The notes: generated from the letters alone by a model not told the origin. DNA of 64,000 nt from Paucibacter sp. KBW04 (GCF_003852425.1 NZ_QAJN01000018.1:131736-195735); one strand, 5' to 3'; counted from the first letter of the stretch, positions 35,856-44,133 are shown. Numbers and translations: made by a program.

Positions 35856-36517
35856 AGCACGGGATGGGTGATGGCACCCGTGGTGGCGTTGGCCACCACG
35901 GAGTACTGCCAAGGCAGCTCGCTGATAGGCGAGGCCGCCAGGGTGCCGGTGGTGGTGGTGGGGACTTCGGCCGTGCGGTACAGGCCGATGTGGAACTTGA
36001 GCCGGGCTTCCATACCAGGGGCGAAGGCATAGCCCAGCGAGCTGGGGCCAGGGTCGTCGGTGGCGCTGAAGCCGCCTGCCTCGGTCGTGTAGTTGCGGCG
36101 TTGGCTGGGTGTGCTCCAGTAGATGGGGTCGGCGTCGATCGAGTCCACCTGCTCGGTGGGGAAGTTGTAGGGCACGACGCTGCCGTACATGACGGCGTTG
36201 CGAAAGGTCCCGTCCGCATTCTTCAGATGGCCTTGCACCTTGTTGACCAGGCAGAAGTCGGCGGCATTGAGGCCGGTGGGCACGGCCACATTGAACTTGA
36301 TGTGCTTGTGCGACACATTGCCCGTGTCGGCATAGCTGTCGTTCGACAAGCTGAGGCTGGGGCTGGCCGGTGCGGCGGCGGGGCGGGCCGCAGGGGTGCG
36401 TGCGGGCGTTTGCGCATGGCTGCCGCCACCCGCATCCACGGCGTCCCGACCGGCTTGGGCGCGGCTTGGCCTGGCCGGCAGGGCGCTGGCGCTTGGGAGC
36501 GAAGCGTGGGTTTTCAT
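35852..36517 (-). CDS. Unknown CIS-operon protein with low-complexity N-terminus
   Basis: A 221-residue protein. Residues 1-55 are Ala/Pro/Arg/Ser-rich and probably disordered. The remainder is a compact beta-rich domain beginning HKHIKFNVAVPTGL, with CLVNKVQGHLK, an aromatic-rich centre (DPIYWSTPSQRRNYTTEAGG) and a Thr-rich run (VPTTTTGTLAA). No signal peptide, membrane helix or known toxin motif is visible. Four-base overlaps on both sides embed it in the structural operon. It could be an accessory structural part or a cargo; the disordered leader fits a packaging or targeting segment, but that is speculation. Confidence 0.6.
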   Translation of the reverse strand: MKTHASLPSASALPARPSRAQAGRDAVDAGGGSHAQTPARTPAARPAAAPASPSLSLSNDSYADTGNVSHKHIKFNVAVPTGLNAADFCLVNKVQGHLKNADGTFRNAVMYGSVVPYNFPTEQVDSIDADPIYWSTPSQRRNYTTEAGGFSATDDPGPSSLGYAFAPGMEARLKFHIGLYRTAEVPTTTTGTLAASPISELPWQYSVVANATTGAITHPVL

Positions 36518-36771
36518 CGGCGGGCTCCTGGCTTGTGGGTGCAGGCGCTTTGGCAGGCGGTCGCTATCGCCGCGCTCACCCGCGCCACCTCGGCGTTTGA
36601 AAAGTCGCCCATGGGTCGGCGGGCCAGGGCCAAGCGGACTTCCTGCTCAATGCAGTCGTGCAGCAGGGTCTTGAGCTGGGCCAGGTCATGCGCGGACCAG
36701 CCCTCACCCACCCCGGCCGGCAGTTGCAGGACGAGCGGCGGCAGCTCGATCTGGAGGGCGTCGTGCTTCAT
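36514..36771 (-). CDS. Small CIS-operon protein, unknown
   Basis: An 85-residue protein with a short hydrophobic strand (IELPPLVLQLP) and two helices with charged faces. No family is recognised. It lies directly after the AAA+ ATPase gene with an ATGA overlap, so an adaptor of that ATPase is possible. Confidence 0.55.
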   Translation of the reverse strand: MKHDALQIELPPLVLQLPAGVGEGWSAHDLAQLKTLLHDCIEQEVRLALARRPMGDFSNAEVARVSAAIATACQSACTHKPGARR

Positions 36772-38774
36772 GGTCCGGGCTCCTCGCGGCAGGCCGCACC
36801 GGGCGGGCGGTCCAGCTTGGCGTATTCATTGCGGGCGGCCTGCAAGAGCAGGGCCTGGTGGATGGGCTGGCCCAGCTCGGCGGCGCGGAAGGCGGCCGCC
36901 AAGACCACATTGCGGATATGCGCGCCGCTGAGGTCCAGGCGGGCCAGGCTGGGGATGTCGATTTCGCCCAGGGGCGCGGTGGGTGGGAACTGGCCTTGCC
37001 AGATCAGCGCCCGGGCCGCTGCGTCGGGGAAGGGGAAGTTGACGATAAAGGGGATGCGGCGCAGAAAGGCGCGGTCCAGCGCGCTCTTCATATTGCTGGT
37101 GAGAATGGCCATGCCTCGGTAGGACTCGATGCGCTGCAGCAGATAGGCCACCTCGATATTGGCGTGGCGGTCGTGGCTGTCTTTGACCTCGCTGCGCTTG
37201 CCGAACAGGGCATCGGCCTCGTCGAACAAAAGCAGGGCGCCGCCGGCCTCGGCGGCGTCGAAGACTTGTTTGAGGTTTTTCTCGGTCTCACCGATGTATT
37301 TGCTGACCAGCAGGGCCAGGTCGATGCGATAGAGGTCCAGGCCCAGCTCATGGGCGATGGCCTCGGCAGCCAGGGTCTTGCCGGTGCCGGAGTCGCCCGC
37401 GAACAGGGCGCACAGGCCTTGGCCGCGTGAGCTCTTGGCGGCAAAGCCCCAGTCTTGAAACACCTTGTGGGCCTGGCGCAGCTGGCTGACGATGGCGCGC
37501 AAGGCCTGGGCTTGTGGCGGGGGCAGCACCAGCGCGTCCAGCCCCTGCCGTGTCGGGATGTGGCTGGCCAAATGCTCCAGCCCGCGCAGCTTGTTGCGGG
37601 CGGCGGTGCGGGCGCTGGGCCAGATCATCGGCACCGCCTCGCTGGCGGGTGCTTGGCGCAGCTGCCGGGCCAGCTCGGCCATGTCTTGGGCTGCCAGGCT
37701 GAATTGGCGGGCGGCGCGAGCCAGCTCGGCGTGCAGCGCGGCCTCGGCACCTGGCGGCGCGCAGGCCAGCAGGGCAGCCTCGGCGGCTTGGCGGCAGTCC
37801 TCGGCGCTGAGTTGCAGATGCAGCAGGCGATGCGCCGGATCTTGACCCGCGCCCAGCAAGAGCTCGGGTGGCGGCGCGCCCAGCAGCAGGGCGGAGCTGT
37901 GCAGCTGCTCGAGCAGGCGGGCAAGCTTGAGTTCGGCCCCGCTGCCGCTCTCGGGCGCAAGCAGCAGGGGCCAGGCGCCGCTGAGGCCGACCTCGCGGTC
38001 CAGGTAGCGGGCGCAGCGCAGCAGCTCGGACGGGGCCTCGGGCAGGTCTTGGGCGCGCATCAGCAAGAGCCCGCGCGGTGCCAGGGCCTGGCGGCACAGA
38101 TTCAGCAAAGCCTCGACATGGCCGCCGGGCGCTTGCAGGCAGATCAGGCGGGCGGCCTGCGGGCTGGCTTGGCGCAGCAGAGCTTGCAGGCTTTGCTGCA
38201 GCGCAGGCCAGGGCGTGGGGCCTGCCGAGGCCGGGGCGGCCAGCGGGTGTAAGAGCCCGTCCAGTCGCTGCTCACGGGCCGGGACCCCGGCGATGTAATG
38301 CAATAGCCGCTCGGGCAAGCGCAGCGGGGCCTCGGGCAGGCTGGCGCAGGTCGGGTCGGGCTCGAGCAAGAGGCGATCGCGCAGCGGCGCTTCGGTGGAG
38401 AGGGCATCCCAATGCGGCTCGCTCAGCAGCCGCATCGCTTGGGCGAAGCTGGGAGCCAGGCCTGCGCTGTGCGGGAACAGCTGGTTCAGCAGTTGGCGCA
38501 GGCCGGAGTCCAGCTGCACCCCCGCCAGCAGCAGGAGCAGCTCGGTCTCAAAGGTGGAGAGGCCAAAGCGTTGCCGGATGTGCAACAAGGCCGGGCAGGC
38601 ATCGCCTGTTGGAGCGGGCAGCAGGTCTGCGCTGGGCCTGTTGCTGTCTCCGTCCAAGGCTTGCTGCAGGCGCTGACGCAGCAGGCCCAGGGCTTGTACC
38701 AGCCAGGCTTGATTGACTTGCGCCCAGTCGACCCCAGCCGGGTTCAGGGCGGCCCACTCGCGCGGCGCATTCAT
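36768..38774 (-). CDS. AAA+ ATPase of the CIS cluster (Afp15/Pvc15-like)
   Basis: A 668-residue protein. A long N-terminal region (about 1-430) is Leu/Ala/Gln-rich and holds a degenerate first ATPase-like module. The active AAA+ core follows: Walker A GDSGTGKT with Lys466, Walker B LLLFDEAD, sensor 1 ILTSN, arginine finger RRIPF. This protein is required for particle assembly in Afp/PVC; its exact mechanism is not settled. It is not ClpV: there is no ClpB-type double ring or M domain. Start ATG 38774 overlaps the DUF4255 stop. Confidence 0.9.
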   Translation of the reverse strand: MNAPREWAALNPAGVDWAQVNQAWLVQALGLLRQRLQQALDGDSNRPSADLLPAPTGDACPALLHIRQRFGLSTFETELLLLLAGVQLDSGLRQLLNQLFPHSAGLAPSFAQAMRLLSEPHWDALSTEAPLRDRLLLEPDPTCASLPEAPLRLPERLLHYIAGVPAREQRLDGLLHPLAAPASAGPTPWPALQQSLQALLRQASPQAARLICLQAPGGHVEALLNLCRQALAPRGLLLMRAQDLPEAPSELLRCARYLDREVGLSGAWPLLLAPESGSGAELKLARLLEQLHSSALLLGAPPPELLLGAGQDPAHRLLHLQLSAEDCRQAAEAALLACAPPGAEAALHAELARAARQFSLAAQDMAELARQLRQAPASEAVPMIWPSARTAARNKLRGLEHLASHIPTRQGLDALVLPPPQAQALRAIVSQLRQAHKVFQDWGFAAKSSRGQGLCALFAGDSGTGKTLAAEAIAHELGLDLYRIDLALLVSKYIGETEKNLKQVFDAAEAGGALLLFDEADALFGKRSEVKDSHDRHANIEVAYLLQRIESYRGMAILTSNMKSALDRAFLRRIPFIVNFPFPDAAARALIWQGQFPPTAPLGEIDIPSLARLDLSGAHIRNVVLAAAFRAAELGQPIHQALLLQAARNEYAKLDRPPGAACREEPGP

Positions 38775-40120
38775 GGCGGCACCCCCAGCATTTGCGTCGG
38801 GTCGAAGGCGGGGGCGGGGCCGCTGAGGTCGAGCAGATGGCTGTCCACACCGTCGACCCGCAGACGCAGGCGGTAGTTGCCGGCGGGCAAAGTGGCGGGG
38901 AACTCGAATTGCAGGGGCAGGGCGGCATTGGCGCGCGGCAGGGCGGCGGCTTCCTGGTCGCCCAAGATCAGCTGCGCGCTCTGCTGCGGCAAGACTTGCG
39001 GGCGGCAATGCAGGCTGAGCAGTACCCGGCTGGGCACGCCGCCACGGCTGACGCTGGCGGCGGGCAGGCCCAGTGCCGCGTCGGCGCTGATGACGGCAGC
39101 GGGTGCCAGCAGCAGGCCCAGGCTATTGCTCTCACGCAGCAACGGCTCGCCGTCGGGGGTGAAGCGCAGGCGCAGGCTCCACAGGCCGGGGGCAAAGCGG
39201 CTCTGATCGGCCAAGGTATTCGGCAGGGTGAAGCTGAGCTGCGTCCCGGTCGGGTTGACGCTGCTGGGGGTGATCAACACCGGCGCGGCCAGCAGGCGGT
39301 GGCTGAGCAGCAGCTGGTGGCCGCTGCCGGCCAGGTGCAGGCCCTCCACCGTTAGCGTATCGCCCAGGCAGGCGCTGCTCTGCCCATTGGGCGCGGCCAG
39401 GCTGAGCAAGGTGGGCAGGGGCGGCTGCAGATTGGCCTGCACCTGCACGCCGCGGTCGCGCCCGCTGGCGGGGTCCAGCGGGCCGCGTGAGAGCACGGGC
39501 AGGGGGCGTCGCGTGGGCTTGCTGCCCTCGATCAGCACGACCGAGATTTGATAGGCCGCCGAGGGCCGGTAATGCGATTGCAGGGCGGACCAGAGTTTGC
39601 TGATTTCGTCCGTGCCCATCACGGCCGGGGTGATTTTGATCAGCTCGACCTGATCGGCGAGATCGGCGGCGGCCAGGGCCTGGAAGGCCGGTGGCAGCAA
39701 GCTGGTGTTGACCGGGTTGGATTGCAGGGCGCGGCGGATGGCGGCACGGTCCAGCACCGGGCGCTCGTGCAGCAGATGCATGGCATAGCCCAGCAGGATC
39801 TCGGCATGGAAATCGGCCTGCGCGTAGGCGGTGATGACGTAGTGCAGATCCAGGGCCAGCGGGGCGTTGCTGAGGCGTTCGCCCGTCACGCTGCTGCGGC
39901 TGGGCAGGGCGCTGTTGCGCCAGGCCGCGTTGTGGCTGAGCTGGTGCAAAAAGATATTCAGCTGGGGGCTGGCCTGGGGGTCTTGGAGGTTGATGGTGTC
40001 GGGTGCCACGGCCGAGACCTTGATCACATTGCCCAGGGCGGCACCTGCCTCGATCAAGCCGTTGTCCAGCAGATTGCGCAACACGGCGCTGACGGCGCCG
40101 ATGGCCAGGGGCGAGCTCAT
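38771..40120 (-). CDS. DUF4255 tail terminator (Afp16/Pvc16-like) with C-terminal beta-domains
   Basis: A 449-residue protein. The first 200 residues are a DUF4255/Pvc16 domain: SAVLRNLLDNGL, NIFLHQLSHNAAWRN, LDLHYVITAYAQADFHAEILLGYAMHLLHE. This domain caps the tube and sheath. The remaining 240 residues are beta-rich IPT/Ig-like repeats (GDTLTVEGLHLAGSG, then a second unit), not present in the short Pvc16. These could decorate the distal end or bind an envelope component. Confidence 0.85.
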   Translation of the reverse strand: MSSPLAIGAVSAVLRNLLDNGLIEAGAALGNVIKVSAVAPDTINLQDPQASPQLNIFLHQLSHNAAWRNSALPSRSSVTGERLSNAPLALDLHYVITAYAQADFHAEILLGYAMHLLHERPVLDRAAIRRALQSNPVNTSLLPPAFQALAAADLADQVELIKITPAVMGTDEISKLWSALQSHYRPSAAYQISVVLIEGSKPTRRPLPVLSRGPLDPASGRDRGVQVQANLQPPLPTLLSLAAPNGQSSACLGDTLTVEGLHLAGSGHQLLLSHRLLAAPVLITPSSVNPTGTQLSFTLPNTLADQSRFAPGLWSLRLRFTPDGEPLLRESNSLGLLLAPAAVISADAALGLPAASVSRGGVPSRVLLSLHCRPQVLPQQSAQLILGDQEAAALPRANAALPLQFEFPATLPAGNYRLRLRVDGVDSHLLDLSGPAPAFDPTQMLGVPP

Positions 40121-40914
40121 GGACCACCTCCCGCGCTGCCGCCGCCACCTTGCTTGCCTTGGCGCAGATAGTCGGCCAGGGACAAGGTGCCGCCAGCGCT
40201 GCGGCTGCGGCCGGCTGCGGGCGCATGGGCCGCAGGCACCAGCTGGGGCCGGGGGGGCGTGAGGTGAATGTCGATGCGGCCTATCGTGAGCTGGAGTTGG
40301 AGCGGCTGGGGCGCTGGGCTGGGTGCTCGCGCGCAGAGGCGGGCTTGGGTTGGCAAGGCGCGTAGCGCTGCGCTCGGCTTTGGCGCGTCTGCAGCGGTGA
40401 GCTGCGGAGGCGGCCTGAGTTGCAAGTCGGATGTGTCAGGGCTGGGCCTAGCCCGTGGCGAGGCGGGCGAAACCCGTTCTGCGAGGCGGGTGTTGTCGGC
40501 AGCGTGCGGCGAGCCGGTGATGACGGCGCTGAACGCTTGCGGGGCGGGCTGCGCCATGGCCTCGGTGCTCGTCTTGGCGATTTCGGGTGAGCGGCTGCTG
40601 GGCGCTTTGCCCTGGGCATGGGCATGGCTGAATGGGGCGGGGCCGACCCACTGGGTCTGCGGCGGGGTGGCGGCTGCGGGGCGTGGCCGTATGGCTTGCT
40701 GCGGCTGTGGGTCGCTGGCCTCGGGTCCGAGCGCCTCGCTTGCCTCCGCCCAGGGGGCCAGCGCTTGCTTGCCGGGCCTGGCCCAGGCGCTTGCCGCCAA
40801 GGGAGCGCGCAGGGCCGGGCGCTGGGCCTTGGGGTCCCAAGGCGCGAGCGCCTCCAGCCAGGCCAGGGCTGGCAGCGCCTGCAAAGGCATGGAGGTGGCG
40901 CGCTTGTTCTTCAC
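40117..40914 (-). CDS. Proline/alanine-rich CIS protein with C-terminal IGRI...LSLADYL motif
   Basis: A 265-residue mostly disordered protein, rich in Ala and Pro. Only the C-terminal 60 residues look structured: LQLTIGRIDIHLTPPRP, then GGTLSLADYLRQGKQGGG. A similar IGRIEV...LSLxxYL ending occurs in proteins at this position in other extracellular CIS clusters (recalled). Its function is unknown; the layout suggests a flexible linker with a peptide-like tail that docks onto a partner. The start is GTG 40914 overlapping the previous stop; ATG 40890 is an alternative. Confidence 0.65.
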   Translation of the reverse strand: MKNKRATSMPLQALPALAWLEALAPWDPKAQRPALRAPLAASAWARPGKQALAPWAEASEALGPEASDPQPQQAIRPRPAAATPPQTQWVGPAPFSHAHAQGKAPSSRSPEIAKTSTEAMAQPAPQAFSAVITGSPHAADNTRLAERVSPASPRARPSPDTSDLQLRPPPQLTAADAPKPSAALRALPTQARLCARAPSPAPQPLQLQLTIGRIDIHLTPPRPQLVPAAHAPAAGRSRSAGGTLSLADYLRQGKQGGGGSAGGGP

Positions 40915-41741
40915 GGGCTCGCCTCTTCGCAGAGCTGCAGATAGGCCTGCCGCCGACGCGGGCTCAGGCTCAGCACCTGCTCTTCACTCCAGCCAAAGGC
41001 ACGGGCCAGTTGGCCGATCTCGCTTAGCAATTGCTCGGCCTGGCCGCGCAGCTCTTGCCACAGCAAGGGGGCCGGGGCGAGCGGGGCCGACCAGTCTTGC
41101 GCGCAATCGGGGCAATGCAGTTGCAGGCGGATGTGGGCGGCGGGGTCGAGCTGTTCCAGCCGCTCGGCCAGGGCTTGGCAAAGCGGCTCGGGCAGGGGGG
41201 CCAGCCGCGCCGCCTCGTTGGGGGGCTCGCAGTCCAGGATGCAGCGTTGCAAGAGCAAACGTGCGAACTGAGCGCCGTCTAGCGCCGGGCCGAGGGCAGG
41301 TGGCTGGGCCTGGGTCAATGCGCTGGCGCAGGCCTGCAAATCTTCCGCCACGGGGCGGCGAAAACGCAGGTGGTAACCGTCCAGCTCCAGCACCTGTTCT
41401 TCGCTGGCTTCGCTGGGCGTTTTGGCGTCGTTCAGCGAATGCAGCAGGGCCCGGCAGTCCAGGCTGAACTCGACCGGGCTGGCGCAGTGTGGGCAGTCGG
41501 CCAGCAGCGCCAGCTGCGGGCCCAGCAGGCGCTCGCGCAGGGCCAGCAGGCGCAGATTGCGCTCGCCCAGGCCTTGGGGCAGAGCGCGGGCATTGGCATG
41601 GCTTGCGCCATCGGCGTCGAAGGCCAAGAGCAAGTCCTCCAGCTCTTGCGGCCCGGCCTCGCAGGCCTGCTCCCACAGCCTGAGCAGGCGGGGGGCGTGG
41701 CGCTGAAGTTCGGGGGCAGCCAGCATGGGGGCCTCCGGCAT
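40911..41741 (-). CDS. T4-like baseplate protein with zinc-type Cys motifs
   Basis: A 276-residue protein. Two CxxC pairs (ADCPHCASPVEF near residue 90 and LHCPDCAQDW near 220) look like a split zinc-binding pair. Between them lies a helical region. It resembles the 'T4 bacteriophage base plate protein'-annotated family in eCIS clusters (between tube and DUF4255), possibly an assembly chaperone. The start is ATG 41741, sharing one base with the stop of the tube gene. Confidence 0.7.
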   Translation of the reverse strand: MPEAPMLAAPELQRHAPRLLRLWEQACEAGPQELEDLLLAFDADGASHANARALPQGLGERNLRLLALRERLLGPQLALLADCPHCASPVEFSLDCRALLHSLNDAKTPSEASEEQVLELDGYHLRFRRPVAEDLQACASALTQAQPPALGPALDGAQFARLLLQRCILDCEPPNEAARLAPLPEPLCQALAERLEQLDPAAHIRLQLHCPDCAQDWSAPLAPAPLLWQELRGQAEQLLSEIGQLARAFGWSEEQVLSLSPRRRQAYLQLCEEASP

Positions 41742-42265
41742 CAAGCCGGCTCGGTGAAGCTGGGTTCGCTGGGCTCGCCCACCTCGACATCACGCTCCCA
41801 GCCCTCGTGCTCCAGCTTGATGCTCTGGATGGCGATGGCATTGGCATTGGCGTCCAGATCGGGCAGGGCTTGGAACTCGGACACCCAGGCGCGGAAGACC
41901 TTGTAGGCCAGCACCAGCTGGCCGGTCTCGTTGTAGACCTCGATGATCAAGTCCTTGCGAAAGTCCTTGAGCGAGACCTCGGCCCCCAGACCGGCGCCGA
42001 AGTTCCAGACCTTGTTGGCCCATTGCTCGAACTCTTTGTCATGGGTGACGCCACGCTCCAGGGTGATGGCTTCAAACTTGCTGCGGCCGGGGGATTTGCG
42101 GCCGGTGGAGGGGTCGCCGCCCTCGCGGTGCTCCACCACCTCGGTGCTGCGCTTGAGGGCCGAGACCTTGCTGATGCCGGCGACGAAGCGGCCGTCCCAC
42201 TTCACCCTGAACTTGAAGTTTTTATAGGGATCGAAGCGCTGGGGGTTGACGGAAAACTGGGCCAT
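41741..42265 (-). CDS. Inner tube protein, T4 gp19-like
   Basis: A 174-residue tube protein. Conserved features: PYKNFKFRVKWDGRFVAGISKVSALKRSTEVVEHREGGDP, SKFEAITLERGVTHDKEFEQWANKV, and a C-terminal VYNETGQLVLAYKVFRAWVSEFQALPDLDANANAIAIQSIKLEHEGW type ending (only short parts are quoted as signature: GVTHDKEF, RAWVSEF, IKLEHEGW). It should stack as hexamers inside the sheath. It is the only tube gene in the cluster; Afp and PVC have several. Confidence 0.95.
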   Translation of the reverse strand: MAQFSVNPQRFDPYKNFKFRVKWDGRFVAGISKVSALKRSTEVVEHREGGDPSTGRKSPGRSKFEAITLERGVTHDKEFEQWANKVWNFGAGLGAEVSLKDFRKDLIIEVYNETGQLVLAYKVFRAWVSEFQALPDLDANANAIAIQSIKLEHEGWERDVEVGEPSEPSFTEPA

Positions 42266-42294
42266 GAGAGTCTCCAGAAATTGCGTGGCAGTGT

Positions 42295-43776
42295 TCAGGC
42301 GTTCAGATCGCCAGCGATCTGCTGCAGCTTGAGCACGACGAACTCGGCCGGGCGCAGCGGCGCAAAGCCCACGATGATGTTGACGATGCCGAGATTGATG
42401 TCCGCCTGGGTGGTGGTCTCGGCATCGCATTTGACGAAGTAGGCCTCGCGCGGCGATTTGCCCTGGAAGGCTCCTTGTCGGAACAGGCCCTGCATAAAGG
42501 CGCCGATGTTCAGTCGGATCTGTGCCCACAAGGGTTCGTCGTTAGGCTCGAACACCACCCACTGCGTGCCGCGGTAGAGGCTTTCCTCGATGAATAGGGC
42601 CATGCGGCGCACGGGGATGTATTTCCATTCCGAGCCCCGATCGTTCTGGCCATGCATGGTGCGGCCGCCCCAGACCACATTGCCGTAGACGGGCAGGGTG
42701 CGCAGGCAGTTGATGCCCAGCAGATTGAGCGGGCCGTTCTCGGCGTCGCTCAAGGTGGTGGCCAGGCCGGTGGCGCCGTTGAGCGAGGCGTCGGAGCCGG
42801 CCGGGGCTTTCCAGACGCCGCGCGCGCCGTCGGTGCGGGCGAACACCCCGGCCACAAAGCCGCTGGGCGGGAAGTTGACCAAGGCCATGTCGTGCAGCGG
42901 GTCGGGCGCCTTGACCCAGGGGAAGAAGATGGCGGAATGCGAGGCGTCCACACCAGTCAGAGCGGCGGGCAGGCCGGTGCCGAGGCTGGTGGTGCTGGCG
43001 TTGGCAGCGGTATCGGCGATCAAAAAGGCGCGGCGGTTTTTGCAATGGGTTTGCAGCGCGCCCAGTGTGGCCGGGTCGGTCTCGCCGGGCACGACCAGCA
43101 GATTGAACAGATCGATGCGGTCGGTCACCGTGCCCTGGCCGAACTGAGCCAGCAAGGCGGTTTGGAAGGGTGCGGTGCTGGGGGTCAGCACCGCGCCGTC
43201 GGCACCGGCCGTCAGATTGCTAACGCCAGCAGCAGGCGGTGTATTGATGCCCACGCTGACCCGGATGAAGGCCGAGCGGTCGTTGATGACGCTGGGCGCG
43301 AAGCGTGGGTCGGTATTGCTCATCGAGAGGTTCTCGAAGCTCTCCACGATGGCGTTGTTGCGGTTTCGGTCCAGCACATCGAGCTTGAAGCGGGCCGTAT
43401 CGGGCGCCGGGCGCAGGGTGATCTGGGCTGCATAGCCGTCGCCCCACAGACCCGGAGAATTGGCCTCAATCGTCAGCTGACCATTGACCACGCGTGAGGC
43501 CAAGGCGCCCGCGCCGAGCAGGCGCAGCACATAGGCATCGCCGCCGCCGTTGTCGAAAAATTGTTTGACGCCGTAGCTGAGTGGCGAGCGCCGGTCCAGT
43601 GGGCCGAAGTTGCGCTGGTAGTCCGAAAAATTATTGATACGCACGGCTCGATCACCGGGGCCGCGCGCGGCCCAGCCGACGAACAGGGCGATGGAGGTGG
43701 GCACGCTGGCGATGCTGCGCACGCCGCTGGACACTTCTTCGATATAAACGCCGGGATAACTCAGTGCTTGTGGCAT
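42295..43776 (-). CDS. Contractile tail sheath protein
   Basis: A 493-residue sheath protein. The N-terminus SYPGVYIEEVSSGVRSI is the standard sheath start. The insertion domains follow, and the C-terminal domain shows the canonical INCLRTLP, VWGGRTM, WKYIPVRRMALFIEES and the end strand with VGFAPLRPAEFVVLKL. It forms the contractile outer tube. It is the only sheath gene here, unlike the two or three paralogues of Afp/PVC. AAGGA upstream of ATG 43776 supports the start, inside the end of the previous gene (16-nt overlap). Confidence 0.95.
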   Translation of the reverse strand: MPQALSYPGVYIEEVSSGVRSIASVPTSIALFVGWAARGPGDRAVRINNFSDYQRNFGPLDRRSPLSYGVKQFFDNGGGDAYVLRLLGAGALASRVVNGQLTIEANSPGLWGDGYAAQITLRPAPDTARFKLDVLDRNRNNAIVESFENLSMSNTDPRFAPSVINDRSAFIRVSVGINTPPAAGVSNLTAGADGAVLTPSTAPFQTALLAQFGQGTVTDRIDLFNLLVVPGETDPATLGALQTHCKNRRAFLIADTAANASTTSLGTGLPAALTGVDASHSAIFFPWVKAPDPLHDMALVNFPPSGFVAGVFARTDGARGVWKAPAGSDASLNGATGLATTLSDAENGPLNLLGINCLRTLPVYGNVVWGGRTMHGQNDRGSEWKYIPVRRMALFIEESLYRGTQWVVFEPNDEPLWAQIRLNIGAFMQGLFRQGAFQGKSPREAYFVKCDAETTTQADINLGIVNIIVGFAPLRPAEFVVLKLQQIAGDLNA

Positions 43777-44066
43777 GGCTTGCTTCCTTGTTGCACATCG
43801 GCTTGTGCGTAGAGATCGCGAGAGTCCGCTGAAGTTTGATGTTCGGCGTGGAAGGTCAGTTGGCCGTCCAGGCCGCTGCGCGCTTGCATCTCGCCCCGCT
43901 CGATCAGCAGTTGCAGCGCGGCCAGCACCTCGTCTTGGGCATCGATCAGGCGTTGCTGCGGAATCCACCAGTCGCAGATGCCATCCAGGGTGTCGCAGGC
44001 TTGCGGCCTGGCCTTGATGTAGCGGCTGATGGTGGCTGCCAATGCTTCAACCCTGTTGTTGACCAT
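43761..44066 (-). CDS. Small first protein of the CIS operon (DTLDGICDWW motif)
   Basis: A 101-residue protein with a helical, winged-helix-like pattern: VEALAATISRYIKARPQACDTLDGIC, then WWIP and EVLAALQLLIERGEM. Similar small genes with a DTxxGIxxWW motif precede sheath genes in other proteobacterial CIS clusters (recalled), but no function is known. A role in DNA binding or as an assembly factor is possible. It is the promoter-proximal gene, about 57 nt from the predicted transcription start. Confidence 0.7.
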   Translation of the reverse strand: MVNNRVEALAATISRYIKARPQACDTLDGICDWWIPQQRLIDAQDEVLAALQLLIERGEMQARSGLDGQLTFHAEHQTSADSRDLYAQADVQQGSKPCHKH

Positions 44067-44133
44067 GGTGTTGCTCGATGATTTGCTGCAACGCGGTGAA
44101 CGCCGCCAAAGACGGTGCGAACCTCCCAGGCCT

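Larger units (their letters stand above)
21132..44066 (-). other. Contractile injection system gene cluster (21 genes)
   Basis: All genes are on the minus strand, mostly with ATGA-type overlaps. Order from the promoter: small DTLDGICDWW protein, sheath, tube, zinc-motif baseplate protein, proline-rich protein, DUF4255 terminator, AAA+ ATPase, three small or unknown proteins, CIS_tube, LysM, gpD hub, gpV spike, PAAR-like tip, gp25, two gp6-like proteins, tail-protein-I-like protein, beta-helix protein, LysM-coiled-coil protein. The set matches extracellular CIS rather than T6SS or a complete phage. The adjacent sigma-54 activator and a sigma-54 promoter at 44134-44149 suggest single-point control. 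Confidence 0.9.

Noticed and set aside
21132..44066. Interpretation as a T6SS or as a complete prophage
   Set aside because: No TssJ/L/M, TssK, ClpV or Hcp/VgrG-typical set, and no capsid, portal, terminase, integrase or lysis genes. DUF4255, CIS_tube and Pvc15-type ATPase are eCIS marks.
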